Assembly: GCA_023460955.1 (NCBI GenBank)
Contig: JAEWOH010000012.1
Coordinates: 1-25,072 of the forward strand
From: Bacillota bacterium
GTDB lineage: Bacteria > Bacillota > Clostridia > Acetivibrionales > DSM-1351
Length of the DNA: 25,072 nucleotides
Reading direction: 5' to 3'
The first letter of the stretch is position 1; each line of letters starts with the position of its first letter. Under the pieces are notes generated by a model. The model did not search any database, was not told the DNA's origin, and was given only the letters and a program-made list of their open reading frames with translations. Positions 6,674-15,796 of this stretch are shown here, one piece after another. A program made the translations under genes and the position numbers.

Positions 6674-7870
6674 ATGTTAATTTGGAGATTGTGGAATTAT
6701 ATAAAGGGATATGTTATTATTATTGTTGAAGGATACTTTCTGGAAAAATTTATTAACATATGCACTCATAGAAACATCCGGCTATGGAATGTCAGGTGGC
6801 AGAAAAACAGCAGTGTTTCAATGAAATTGAGTATTAGCGACTTCAAGGATATCAGACCGGTTGTAAAAAAAACAAAATGCAAGGTACATATAGCAAAGAA
6901 AAGGGGACTTCCCTTTATTTTAAACCGGTATAAAAGCCGAAAGGCTTTTGTTGTAGGCTCAGCGGTATGTATAATTGTTTTTTTTCTTATATCGTCTTTT
7001 GTATGGGACATATCGATTACAGGGAATACTAACGTTTCAAGCGAATTCATACAAGAGAGACTGGAAGAAAATGGTGTAAAAATCGGTGCACTGAAGTTCG
7101 GTATTAACACTGACACCGTTGTGGAAAATATGATGCTTCAAATAAATGATCTGGCAAGAATGAGTGTTTCGGTAAAAGGAACACGAATATATGTTAATAT
7201 AACAGAGAGAACAAAGCCTCCTGTACTGATTAATAAAAATATCCCGTGCGACATTGTAGCTTCCAGGGATGGAGTAATTCATTCAATTGTTGCCAAGGAA
7301 GGACTTGAAACCGTAAAGATTGGAGATACTGTTACCAAGGGTCAGCTTTTAATTACAGGAAAAATAGACAATGTTAAAAATCCCGAGCTGCCGCCTTTGA
7401 TGGTACACTCCATAGGAAACATTAAGGCCAGAACCTGGTACGAAGCTACTGCAGAAGTTGAGCAAAACCTGGTGACTGCAAGGAGAACCGGACAAAAAAA
7501 ATATCAGTATTCACTGGTGCTTTTTACTAAAAAATTCAAATTATTTCACGGGAAAATTCCATATAATAATTCTGAACATGTAGAAGTAAAAAAACAGCTG
7601 ACACTTGGAGCAAACTTTGCCCTACCTTTTGAAATACTTGTAGACCAGTATCATGAATACGAGCTTGAAAACAATAAAATTGATCTGGCTACAGCAAAAA
7701 AGCTTGCCTCAGAAAAAGCAGTTGAACTTGCTCAGAAGCAACTTCCACAACATGCGGAAGTCTTAAAGAAAAATATAGTTGAAATTGAAGACACTAACGG
7801 CGTAAAATCAGTGAGAGCAATAATAGAATGCATTGAAGATATTGGAATAACAAAGTCTATTGAGAATTGA
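6674..7870 (+). CDS. yqfD: Sporulation protein YqfD
   Basis: Protein of 398 residues, usual length for the family. The N-terminal ~85 residues are basic and cytoplasmic, a single membrane helix lies at about 89-111, and the remaining ~285 residues should be exposed outside. Directly after the helix the sequence ITGNTNVSSEFIQERL...ARMSVSVKGTRIYVNITE has the pattern of a POTRA-like fold as in FtsQ. A beta-rich domain follows (IVASRDGVIHSIVAKEG, VTKGQLLITGKI). AAGGAGA lies just before ATG 6674. Made in the mother cell under sigma-E in Bacillus and required for spore formation; its mechanism is unknown. It is coupled to yqfC and followed by phoH. Confidence 0.92.
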   Translation: MLIWRLWNYIKGYVIIIVEGYFLEKFINICTHRNIRLWNVRWQKNSSVSMKLSISDFKDIRPVVKKTKCKVHIAKKRGLPFILNRYKSRKAFVVGSAVCIIVFFLISSFVWDISITGNTNVSSEFIQERLEENGVKIGALKFGINTDTVVENMMLQINDLARMSVSVKGTRIYVNITERTKPPVLINKNIPCDIVASRDGVIHSIVAKEGLETVKIGDTVTKGQLLITGKIDNVKNPELPPLMVHSIGNIKARTWYEATAEVEQNLVTARRTGQKKYQYSLVLFTKKFKLFHGKIPYNNSEHVEVKKQLTLGANFALPFEILVDQYHEYELENNKIDLATAKKLASEKAVELAQKQLPQHAEVLKKNIVEIEDTNGVKSVRAIIECIEDIGITKSIEN

Positions 7871-7896
7871 CTTCAAGGATTGGAGGAATGTGATAC

Positions 7897-8874
7897 TTGT
7901 CTGAAATGATTGAAAAGAGCATAGAATTTTACAGTATTGAGTACGCAATGAATATTTTCGGGAACTATGATGAAAATATAAAAATTATTGAGGATGCCTT
8001 TAAAGTTAAGGTTTTAACCAGAGGAACCTCCATTACAATAAGCGGTGAAGCCGAGAATGTGCAGAAAGCAGAAATAATCGTCACAAAGCTTTTGGAGATT
8101 GCAAAGCAGGGACAATCCATTACAAGACAAAATGTTCAGTATTTGGTTGGTCTTACTCATGAAAAGCAGATTGAAAAAGCCGATGAAATAATTCAGGATT
8201 ATGTGTGTCTTACTGCTAAAGGAAAGCAGATAAAGTACAAGACACATGGTCAAAAGCTCTATTTTAATGCTATAAAGAAAAATGACATAGTCTTTGGAAT
8301 TGGACCAGCCGGTACAGGAAAGACCTTTCTGGCAGTTGCAATGGCAGTTACAGCCTTCAGAAACAAGGAGGTTGATAGAATTATATTGACGAGGCCGGCT
8401 GTGGAAGCCGGTGAAAAGCTGGGTTTTCTTCCGGGGGATCTGCAAAACAAGGTTGATCCGTATCTAAGACCATTATATGACGGTTTGTATGAAATAATGG
8501 GTGCTGATCTCTACATGAAATACCTTGAAAGAGGGATGATTGAGATAGCACCATTGGCATATATGAGAGGAAGAACTCTTGATAATTCCTTCATAATACT
8601 TGATGAGGCCCAGAATACAACTCCCGAGCAAATGAAAATGTTCCTTACCAGAATAGGCTTCAACTCCAAGGCGGTAATAACCGGAGATATCACACAGATT
8701 GATTTGCCCGGAGAAAAGAAATCGGGCCTCAAGGAAGTTACCAATATTTTAAAGGATATTGCCGGAATCGAATTTGTATACCTTACCGAAAAAGACGTTG
8801 TAAGACATGAACTGGTACAGAAAATTATTGTTGCCTATGATAAATTTGATAAGAAACCCGGTGAAAAACCTTAA
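7897..8874 (+). CDS. phoH: PhoH family ATPase
   Basis: Cytoplasmic P-loop protein of 325 residues. An N-terminal KH-like segment (about 20-75) suggests RNA binding. Walker A is GPAGTGKT (136-143) and Walker B with its glutamine switch is FIILDEAQN (232-240), followed by the RIGFNSKAVITGD arginine/threonine region. PhoH proteins are superfamily 1-like ATPases associated with RNA metabolism; the next conserved neighbours include the RNase YbeY. The start is TTG 7897, with GGAGG at 7882-7886; ATG 7906 is a weaker alternative. It lies 26 bases after yqfD. Confidence 0.94.
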   Translation: MSEMIEKSIEFYSIEYAMNIFGNYDENIKIIEDAFKVKVLTRGTSITISGEAENVQKAEIIVTKLLEIAKQGQSITRQNVQYLVGLTHEKQIEKADEIIQDYVCLTAKGKQIKYKTHGQKLYFNAIKKNDIVFGIGPAGTGKTFLAVAMAVTAFRNKEVDRIILTRPAVEAGEKLGFLPGDLQNKVDPYLRPLYDGLYEIMGADLYMKYLERGMIEIAPLAYMRGRTLDNSFIILDEAQNTTPEQMKMFLTRIGFNSKAVITGDITQIDLPGEKKSGLKEVTNILKDIAGIEFVYLTEKDVVRHELVQKIIVAYDKFDKKPGEKP

Positions 8875-8924
8875 TTATTCTGGAATTGCATAAGAGTGGC
8901 AAATAATTTCTTGAGGAATTTCAA

Positions 8925-11117
8925 ATGAAAAAAATAAAAAGAAACAGCACGAAACTAAAAAGAATTGCCAGGAATATCAATGTTCAAAAGATATTCCTGG
9001 TATTGATCACTGTTATAGCGGCTTTTATTATAATTGAAACAGGAGCTCAACCGACAAAATACAAACTCGGTTCGGGAGATGTTTCAAGATATGATATAAC
9101 TGCTCCAAGAGACATTGTAAATGAAGTTTTGACACAGCAGAACAGAATGGCTGCCATGCAGAATGTTGAACCTGTTACAAAGGAAGATACAAAAGCCTTC
9201 GTTGATGTAATATATAAGAAGGATGATTTTTTTAAAGCTGTAATAAGCTCAAGGACAAGCGTTGAAAAGTACATTAAGTATATGGGAGTAACCTCAAAGG
9301 ATGAGAGTTATGCCCAATACCTTAAGGATGCGCAGGAAAATGCCGTTCAGAGCTTGAAGGAGCAGGTCAAAAACCAGGGTATTACTCTTTCTCAGGATCA
9401 GATTTCTTATCTTGTAATAAAAGCATCCGATAATGAAATTGAAGCCTTTGAAACTATAACCAGACAGCTTGTTTCGCAATCCATGGCTGAAGAAGTAACT
9501 GAAAGCAATCTAGCTCTACATATACACAGGTTGCAGAATAGCTTACAGAGTGAACAAGGTTTAAGTCAGGAATTGAAAAATATTGGTGATCAGTTGGTAA
9601 GAACTATTTTGAAACCCAACAGGTCTATAGACAGCGAGGCTACAGCAAAAAAAAGAGAAGAAGCCTATAATGATAATGCAAATATTGTAAAGATTAAAAA
9701 GGGTTCGAGAATATTAAGCTTCGGGGATATTGTTACCACAGATAAGCTTAGATTATTACAAGAGCTTAACCTGCTGGAAACCAACGGGAAATACGACTAT
9801 CTCTTTTCGTCCGGCATCTTGCTTATAATATTGTTCCTTGTTATTATAACTGCAGCATTTTTAAGAAGATACAACCGGGAAATATATAACAGTCGTAAGT
9901 ATATTTTACTAATATGCTTGATATCAACCATAATTCTGGTTTTAGCAAGGTATCTTTTTACTTTTTATGACGGACTTGTGATTCCAATTTTTATGGGAAC
10001 CATGTTGATAGCAATTCTTTTGAACGTGGAAACTGCGGTTATATTAAATTGTGTGCTTGCTATCGGTATTTCGATTATGTGCAGGGGGGATAATAAATTC
10101 CTATACCTGGCACTGATTTGCGGAGTTATTTCGGCATTTATGGTTTCAAAAGCAAATCAGCGCAGCAGGATGTCCATGAACGGACTGCTATTAGGACTTA
10201 TAAATGTTGCTTTTATAGTTTGCGTTAATTTTATAAACAAAAGTGATTCCAAAACAATTTTGACAGACAGTATTGTTGTATTTTTGAATGGGTTCGTTTC
10301 AATGATCCTGACTATCGGGTTCCTGCCGTTTTTGGAGAGTGCGTTTAATATAGTAACACCTTTGAAGCTTCTGGAATTATCCAACCCAAATCATCCGCTG
10401 CTTAAAAGGTTACTGATAGAAGCTCCAGGGACTTATCATCACAGTCTCATGGTGGGAAACCTTGCTGAGATTGCTACTGAGGATTTGGGAGGCAATGCTC
10501 TGCTGGCGAGAACAGGAGCGTATTTTCATGATGTCGGCAAGTTGAAAAGACCTGACTTTTTTAAGGAAAACCAGCTTACCGAGAACCCACATGATAAAAT
10601 GACACCAAATCTCAGTACTCTTGTAATTACGTCCCACACAAAGGACGGACTGGAAATTGCCACAAAATACAAGCTTCCTCAGGCAATTCTGGATATTATC
10701 CAACAGCATCATGGAACTACACTGGTTGCGTATTTTTATCATAAGGCTTTAAAGGGTGAAAATGAAACAGAAGTAAAGCAGGAGAATTATAGATATGAGG
10801 GACCCAAACCTCAGACAATGGAAGCTGCCATTGTTATGCTTGCCGATTCTGTTGAAGCTGCTGTAAGATCAATGACGGATAAAACCGAGGCGAAAATTGT
10901 GGCAGTTATAAAAAAAATAATTAAAGACAAATTAGACGATGGTCAGCTTGACAATTGCAAATTAACCTTGAACGATCTTGATAGAATAGGTAATTCCTTT
11001 ATGAAGGTTTTAAGCGGATATTTTCACGCCAGAGAACAGTATCCTGAAATAAAGGAAACTGCTGACGAAAAGAATAGAAACAGTGTAAAAGGAGAAGTAA
11101 CAATTGATAATCATTGA
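8925..11117 (+). CDS. pgpH: 7TM-HD family cyclic-di-AMP phosphodiesterase PgpH/YqfF
   Basis: Protein of 730 residues. It has a membrane helix at about 20-40, a large extracellular 7TMR-HDED domain (to about 280), a seven-helix membrane region (about 290-480), then a cytoplasmic HD domain. Catalytic metal ligands are visible: YHHSLMVGN (H505, H506), FHDVGK (H535, D536), SHTKDG, QQHHGT and a late ADSVEAAVRSM. This is the architecture of Listeria PgpH and B. subtilis YqfF, which hydrolyse the essential second messenger c-di-AMP; the HDED part is thought to sense an outside signal. Its 3' end overlaps ybeY by 14 bases. The 50-base gap after phoH holds no obvious promoter. Confidence 0.93.
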   Translation: MKKIKRNSTKLKRIARNINVQKIFLVLITVIAAFIIIETGAQPTKYKLGSGDVSRYDITAPRDIVNEVLTQQNRMAAMQNVEPVTKEDTKAFVDVIYKKDDFFKAVISSRTSVEKYIKYMGVTSKDESYAQYLKDAQENAVQSLKEQVKNQGITLSQDQISYLVIKASDNEIEAFETITRQLVSQSMAEEVTESNLALHIHRLQNSLQSEQGLSQELKNIGDQLVRTILKPNRSIDSEATAKKREEAYNDNANIVKIKKGSRILSFGDIVTTDKLRLLQELNLLETNGKYDYLFSSGILLIILFLVIITAAFLRRYNREIYNSRKYILLICLISTIILVLARYLFTFYDGLVIPIFMGTMLIAILLNVETAVILNCVLAIGISIMCRGDNKFLYLALICGVISAFMVSKANQRSRMSMNGLLLGLINVAFIVCVNFINKSDSKTILTDSIVVFLNGFVSMILTIGFLPFLESAFNIVTPLKLLELSNPNHPLLKRLLIEAPGTYHHSLMVGNLAEIATEDLGGNALLARTGAYFHDVGKLKRPDFFKENQLTENPHDKMTPNLSTLVITSHTKDGLEIATKYKLPQAILDIIQQHHGTTLVAYFYHKALKGENETEVKQENYRYEGPKPQTMEAAIVMLADSVEAAVRSMTDKTEAKIVAVIKKIIKDKLDDGQLDNCKLTLNDLDRIGNSFMKVLSGYFHAREQYPEIKETADEKNRNSVKGEVTIDNH

Positions 11118-11595
11118 AAATGAACAGGATAAGATGGAAATACCAAAGAAGATAGATGAATTAATAGAGAAGACCATAGAGCTTTGTATGAAATCAGAAA
11201 GCCTTGACAAAGCTTATGAAGTAAGTGTTTTGATAGTTGATGACGAGGAGATAAGAGCAATCAACAAAGAACATAGAGAAATTGACAGGTCAACAGATGT
11301 ACTCTCCTTTCCAATGGCAGAGTTTGTAAACGGTGAATTAATATCTGACGAGGGAGACTATGATCTTGAACTCGAAGAATTAATGCTTGGTGATATAATC
11401 ATATCAGCCGAAACTGCAAAAAGGCAGGCCGAGGAATACGGCCACAGCTTTGAGCGCGAGATAGCCTTTTTGACAGCACATTCCTGCTTCCATTTATTGG
11501 GATATGATCACATGGAAGAGGAAGAGGAAAAAATAATGTTTGGCAAACAGGAAAGTATATTACAGCAAATGGGGTTAAAAAGGGATACAGTTTAA
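11104..11595 (+). CDS. ybeY: Endoribonuclease YbeY (rRNA maturation factor)
   Basis: Single-strand-specific metallo-endoribonuclease of 163 residues, involved in 16S rRNA 3'-end maturation and ribosome quality control. The zinc-binding HxxxHxxxxxH signature is at H126, H130 and H136 (AHSCFHLLGYDHM). The family segment NKEHREIDRSTDVLSFPM is also present. Translation starts at TTG 11104, nine bases after GGAG (11091-11094), inside the end of the pgpH gene, so translation is probably coupled. The proximity to phoH and era, both tied to RNA and 16S processing, fits the function. Confidence 0.95.
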   Translation: MIIIENEQDKMEIPKKIDELIEKTIELCMKSESLDKAYEVSVLIVDDEEIRAINKEHREIDRSTDVLSFPMAEFVNGELISDEGDYDLELEELMLGDIIISAETAKRQAEEYGHSFEREIAFLTAHSCFHLLGYDHMEEEEEKIMFGKQESILQQMGLKRDTV

Positions 11596-11628
11596 TTGCG
11601 CATACTTAATGCAGATACGGAGCGCTTA

Positions 11629-12015
11629 ATGAAAAATAAAAATCTGTTCGAGAGCTTTAAGACAGCTTTTCAGGGTATATGGCATACTTTTGTAAATGAG
11701 AGAAATATGAAAATTCATCTGGCAGTTGCTGCAGTAGTATTATTGTTGTCTCTATGGCTGGGTGTAAGCAAGGTTGAGCTGACAGTACTTTTCCTTACAA
11801 TAGCAATGGTTATCTGCTTTGAATTAATAAATACAGCCATGGAGGTAATGGTAAATATTATTGTTGATGTCTATCATCCCAAGGCGAAAATCATCAAAGA
11901 TGTGTCAGCCGGAGCTGTTTTCGTGTCGGCTATATTCAGTATAATTATAGGCTGGATAATTCTTGGTGACAAGCTTATTAACAAGCTAATGTACTTATTA
12001 AATAATTTTATGTGA
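11629..12015 (+). CDS. dgkA: Diacylglycerol kinase family protein (undecaprenol kinase)
   Basis: Small integral membrane kinase of 128 residues with three membrane helices (about 30-45, 49-70 and 97-112). Catalytic residues fit the prokaryotic DgkA family: NERN (23-26), E65 and E72 in FELINTAMEVMVN, and D91 before SAGAVF. Gram-positive members mostly phosphorylate undecaprenol, recycling the lipid carrier of cell-wall synthesis. I chose ATG 11629 because CGGAG lies seven bases upstream; TTG 11596, directly after the ybeY stop, would add 11 residues but has a poorer site. It lies between ybeY and cdd as in other Firmicutes. Confidence 0.92.
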   Translation: MKNKNLFESFKTAFQGIWHTFVNERNMKIHLAVAAVVLLLSLWLGVSKVELTVLFLTIAMVICFELINTAMEVMVNIIVDVYHPKAKIIKDVSAGAVFVSAIFSIIIGWIILGDKLINKLMYLLNNFM

Positions 12016-12045
12016 TTTACATATACGATTAACCAGGAGGTTTTT

Positions 12046-12438
12046 ATGGTTACAGATAAACAATTGATTGAATATGCAAGAAAAGCTATGGAAAATGCTT
12101 ACGTTCCGTATTCAAAATTCCATGTGGGAGCAGCCCTGCTTACCAAAACAGGAAAGGTATATACAGGCTGTAATGTTGAAATAGCGTCCTTTGGTGCGAC
12201 AAACTGTGCCGAGAGAACAGCGGTTTGGAAAGCGGTTTCTGAAGAAGGAAAACTTGAAATCGCTAAAATTGCTATAACAAGTGACGAACCTGATTATATT
12301 TTTCCCTGCGGTATATGCAGACAGGTTCTTGCAGAATTTGCCGATGACGAAATGGAGGTTATCACCACAAAAGCCAACGGAGAGTATAAGGTTATACGAT
12401 TCGGTGATGTTTTGCCAAATGCCTTCAGAAGCTTTTAA
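12046..12438 (+). CDS. cdd: Cytidine deaminase
   Basis: Homotetrameric-type zinc enzyme of 130 residues that converts cytidine and deoxycytidine to the uridine forms in pyrimidine salvage. All key residues are present: C54-A-E56 with the catalytic glutamate, PCGIC with C88 and C91 as zinc ligands, and N43/E45 in GCNVEIASFG for ribose binding. AGGAGG lies just before ATG 12046. It sits between dgkA and era, the standard position in this cluster. Confidence 0.97.
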   Translation: MVTDKQLIEYARKAMENAYVPYSKFHVGAALLTKTGKVYTGCNVEIASFGATNCAERTAVWKAVSEEGKLEIAKIAITSDEPDYIFPCGICRQVLAEFADDEMEVITTKANGEYKVIRFGDVLPNAFRSF

Positions 12439-12536
12439 GAATTAATCAAGCTAAACAATGTATAACCCTTAAACAATTAACTGTTGAATAAAATGTTAGT
12501 GCAGTTTATGCACTGAAATGAATATATGGAGGAATT

Positions 12537-13433
12537 ATGTCATTTAAATCAGGTTTTGTATCAGTAATAGGAAGGCCAAATGTAGGCAAATCAACTTTGT
12601 TGAATGCACTGACAGGCCAAAAAATAGCAATAATGTCGGATAAGCCCCAAACTACAAGAAATACAATAAGAGGTGTAATAACAAATGAAAAGTGCCAGCT
12701 TGTCCTTATAGACACTCCCGGTATTCATAAGCCAAAAACCAAACTCGGAGAGTATATGGTTAATGTAGCATCAGAAACCATGAAGGAGGTAGATTTAATT
12801 CTATTTCTGGCTGAAGCTACAACACCGGCAGGAAATCTGGATATCAACATTGTTGAGCAGCTTAAGAAAGTTAAAACACCTGTGTTCTTAATATTAAACA
12901 AGGTGGATATTGTCAGCAAGGACAAGCTCTTTTCCATAATTGACAGCTATAGCAAGCTAATGGATTTCAAATCTATCATCCCGATATCAGCTTTGAAAAA
13001 TGATGGTACCGATATTATCCTTAAAGAGGCCTTGGATTATATCCCCGAAGGCCCTCAGTTCTTTTCGGAGGACACTCTGACAGACCAACCGGAAAAGATT
13101 ATCGCAGCAGAAATGATTAGAGAAAAGGTGCTGTTGAATCTTGAGGACGAAGTCCCACATGGTGTTGGTGTTGAAGTTATGTCCTTCAAGGAAAGGGAGG
13201 ATGGTCTGATTGATATTCAGGCAACTATCTACTGTGAGAAAAGCTCGCACAAGGGAATTATAATAGGAAAGCAGGGGCAGATGCTAAAGAAGATAGGAAG
13301 TGCTGCCAGATATGAAATAGAGAGATTACTGGACACAAAAATCTTTCTTGAGCTTTGGGTCAAGGTTAAGCCGGATTGGCGTAATAATGATAATATGCTT
13401 AAAAACCTTGGCTACCAAAACAAGAAACAGTAG
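12537..13433 (+). CDS. era: GTPase Era
   Basis: GTPase of 298 residues that binds near the 3' end of 16S rRNA during small-subunit assembly. G motifs are GRPNVGKS (12-19), DTPG (59-62) and NKVD (121-124). The switch region has the Era-type SDKPQTTRNTI. The C-terminal KH domain shows KGIIIGKQGQML (239-250) with its GKQG loop. GGAGG lies just before ATG 12537. The 98-base gap from cdd contains a small hairpin (AGTGCA/TGCACT, 12499-12514) and only a weak promoter-like pair, so read-through from upstream is likely. Confidence 0.97.
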   Translation: MSFKSGFVSVIGRPNVGKSTLLNALTGQKIAIMSDKPQTTRNTIRGVITNEKCQLVLIDTPGIHKPKTKLGEYMVNVASETMKEVDLILFLAEATTPAGNLDINIVEQLKKVKTPVFLILNKVDIVSKDKLFSIIDSYSKLMDFKSIIPISALKNDGTDIILKEALDYIPEGPQFFSEDTLTDQPEKIIAAEMIREKVLLNLEDEVPHGVGVEVMSFKEREDGLIDIQATIYCEKSSHKGIIIGKQGQMLKKIGSAARYEIERLLDTKIFLELWVKVKPDWRNNDNMLKNLGYQNKKQ

Positions 13434-13454
13434 AAGCATATTCAAAACTTAAGT

Positions 13455-13513
13455 ATACTCTTTGGCATTTTTAGAGAAACTATATTCTACAGTAATCTCA
13501 CGCCAAAGGGTAT
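13455..13513 (+). other. Long-range hairpin in the era-recO gap
   Basis: ATACTCTTTGGC (13455-13466) pairs with GCCAAAGGGTAT (13502-13513) over 12 bases with one G-U wobble, enclosing about 35 bases. No T run follows, so it is not a standard terminator. It may be an mRNA processing or stability element. The small gene yqzL found here in B. subtilis is not present. Confidence 0.5.
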
Positions 13514-13560
13514 TTATTATTTAAACAATTCTGCAATGAAGACTCGGGGGCCGAATAGAA

Positions 13561-14304
13561 ATGGGGAATGTACATTTCAAGGGATTAGTTATAAAAGAAG
13601 TTAATACAGGTGAAGCGGATAAGATCGTAACAGTATTAACAGCTGAAGAAGGCAAGATTTCTGTTGCTGCAAAAAATGCACGACGGACTAAAAATTCCTT
13701 GAGCAGCGGAACTCAGCTGTTCTGCTTTAGTGATTACCTGTTGTTTAAGGGGAAAGAGCTGTATAATATGTCCTCCTGTGAGGTTATTGAGTCCAATTAT
13801 GAAATCAGAAATGATATTTACAAGCTTACTTACAGTTCTCATATATTAGAGCTGATTTCGGACAATGTTCAAGAGGGTGAACCCTCTGAAGATATTCTTC
13901 AGCTGCTGCTAAACACACTCTATGTTATTGCTAAAACAGATCGTCCTCTTGAGCTTATTACAAGGGTTTTTGAAATTCGAATGATGTCGCTTCTTGGTTA
14001 TGAGCCTCAGGTTAATTGTTGTATAGGCTGCAATAGTAAGGACGATGAGAATTTGTACTTTGACTTTGATAATTCGGGATTTGTATGTTCAAAATGTGTA
14101 AACAGGAATGGCAGGGTGATGTCTTTACTTCCGGGAACGGTGAAGGCTTTAAAATATATTACGCGAATAAGTCCTCAAAGGCTCTTCAGCTTTTCATTAT
14201 CGGATCAGGCCATTAAAGAGCTCGGAATTTTTTCAAAGAGATACATGAAGGAGCATTTAGGAAAGGAATATAACAAGCTGGATTATTTAAAACAGTTACA
14301 ATAA
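13561..14304 (+). CDS. recO: DNA repair protein RecO
   Basis: Protein of 247 residues that helps load RecA onto SSB-coated DNA together with RecR. It has the N-terminal OB-fold opening (FKGLVIKEVNTGEADKIVTV), a helical middle and a zinc finger built from C154, C157, C176 and C179 (CIGC, then VCSKC). The zinc finger is common in Gram-positive RecO but absent from E. coli RecO. The ribosome site is a GGGGG stretch about ten bases before ATG 13561. It is the last gene of the conserved cluster. Confidence 0.94.
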   Translation: MGNVHFKGLVIKEVNTGEADKIVTVLTAEEGKISVAAKNARRTKNSLSSGTQLFCFSDYLLFKGKELYNMSSCEVIESNYEIRNDIYKLTYSSHILELISDNVQEGEPSEDILQLLLNTLYVIAKTDRPLELITRVFEIRMMSLLGYEPQVNCCIGCNSKDDENLYFDFDNSGFVCSKCVNRNGRVMSLLPGTVKALKYITRISPQRLFSFSLSDQAIKELGIFSKRYMKEHLGKEYNKLDYLKQLQ

Positions 14305-14327
14305 ATAGTCAAGGAGATACCAGGCCC

Positions 14328-14381
14328 ATGCTGTTTCTTACAAGATGTTTTGCAGGATGCTGGGCAGGGCAATATATATGA
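14328..14381 (+). CDS. Possible 17-residue leader peptide before cls
   Basis: ATG 14328 follows a strong AAGGAG (14311-14316) at a somewhat long spacing of 11 bases and encodes MLFLTRCFAGCWAGQYI. Its stop TGA overlaps the preferred start of cardiolipin synthase (ATGA, 14378-14381), the classic geometry of translational coupling. The good ribosome site otherwise has no gene to serve. It is too short to identify, and expression is unproven. Confidence 0.4.
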   Translation: MLFLTRCFAGCWAGQYI

Positions 14382-15796
14382 ACGGTTTAGCTTCTACAAT
14401 TACTTTAACTATAATTGGCGTAAACATTGTATTCATTATAACAGCCGTTTTTTTTGAACGTAAAAAACCTGTTCAGGCATTAAGCTGGGTTATAACCTTG
14501 TCACTTTTGCCGGTAATAGGTTTTATTCTTTATTTATTGCTGGGAAGAAAGTCATACAAGCAATATAGTCATAAAGTATTTAAATATTCCAATAAAATAC
14601 CCTACGGTTTAGATATTAAAGTCCCGGAATATTCCGGGGAGAATATGAAGCAGCTTATGAGGCTTAATGCTTCAACCTGCCGGAGCGCTTATACTGATAA
14701 TAATGCAGTTGAAATTTATACATCTGCCCAGGATAAATACCGGCAGCTTTTTAAGGATTTGCAAGAAGCAAGGGAATCTATTCATTTACTGTACTTTATA
14801 CTTCAGAATGATAACATTGGAAAAAAGCTGATAAATCTTCTGACTCAAAAAGCAAAAGAGGGAGTTGAAGTAAGGGTCCTGATAGATCATGGTTCTAATA
14901 TTTTCATGCCTTTTAAAGCATATTCCTCAATCGTTGAAAACGGAGGGGAAGTGTACAGCTATTTTTCAAATACGATTAATAATTATCTCAAGGTTAATTT
15001 CAGAAATCATCGAAAAATTGTAGTAATTGACGGAAAGGTAGGCTATACCGGAGGTATTAACATTGGAGATGAATACCTTGGTTACGATAAAAAAATTAAG
15101 CCCTGGAGAGATACCCATCTGAAAATTACCGGCACGGGAGTTCTGGATTTGCAACTGAGATTTATTGAAGACTGGCTTTATTCATCAAAACAGCCTTCTG
15201 AGCGGTTTGATTCAGACAGATATTTTCCTCAGATAAAAGAGTCCCTGGGAAGAACAGGTATTCAAATAGTGTCCAGTGGTCCAGACACTAACGGAGAGGA
15301 AATAAAAAGAGCTTTTCTCAAAATGATTTATTCTGCAAAGCAATCGATTTTAATACAAACCCCATATTTTGTACCTGATGCCTCATTTCTGGAGGCACTG
15401 CAGAATGCAGCGTTATCAGGAGTTAAAATAATTATTCAGATACCGGGAGTTCCTGATAAGCAATATGTTTACAAGGCTACTATGTCTTATATAGGGGATA
15501 TACTGGACTACGGTATTGAGGTATACATTTATCCTGGCTTCCTACATTCGAAAATGATGGTGGTGGATGATTTTTGTTCAGCAATAGGAAGTGCAAATAC
15601 AGACATGAGGAGCTTTTCACTGAATTTTGAATTAGATGCTTTCATGTATGGAGCAGAAATAACTGAAAGATGCAGAAGGATTTTTAACGAGGATTTGAAA
15701 ATAAGCAGGCTTCTTACCGAGGAAGAGTTTGGTAAAAGAAGTATTTTTTCAAGGATGCAGGAAAGCGTATTCAGATTGTTTTCACCAATACTGTAA
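14378..15796 (+). CDS. cls: Cardiolipin synthase (phospholipase D family)
   Basis: Membrane enzyme of 472 residues that joins two phosphatidylglycerol molecules into cardiolipin. Two N-terminal membrane helices (about 5-25 and 35-54) precede two phospholipase D domains. The HKD motifs are HRKIVVIDGKVGYTGG (from H211) and HSKMMVVDDFCSAIGSAN (from H390), followed by the Cls-type ending RRIFNEDL. ATG 14378 is preferred because the protein then begins directly with the first helix and overlaps the stop of a small upstream frame; ATG 14345 would add 11 residues without a good ribosome site. It follows recO by about 70 bases and converges on the MBOAT gene. Confidence 0.93.
   Translation: MNGLASTITLTIIGVNIVFIITAVFFERKKPVQALSWVITLSLLPVIGFILYLLLGRKSYKQYSHKVFKYSNKIPYGLDIKVPEYSGENMKQLMRLNASTCRSAYTDNNAVEIYTSAQDKYRQLFKDLQEARESIHLLYFILQNDNIGKKLINLLTQKAKEGVEVRVLIDHGSNIFMPFKAYSSIVENGGEVYSYFSNTINNYLKVNFRNHRKIVVIDGKVGYTGGINIGDEYLGYDKKIKPWRDTHLKITGTGVLDLQLRFIEDWLYSSKQPSERFDSDRYFPQIKESLGRTGIQIVSSGPDTNGEEIKRAFLKMIYSAKQSILIQTPYFVPDASFLEALQNAALSGVKIIIQIPGVPDKQYVYKATMSYIGDILDYGIEVYIYPGFLHSKMMVVDDFCSAIGSANTDMRSFSLNFELDAFMYGAEITERCRRIFNEDLKISRLLTEEEFGKRSIFSRMQESVFRLFSPIL

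Noticed and set aside
13544..13620. Short frame ATG 13536-like region as yqzL
   Set aside because: It gives a ~22-residue peptide overlapping recO in another frame, with no similarity to YqzL.
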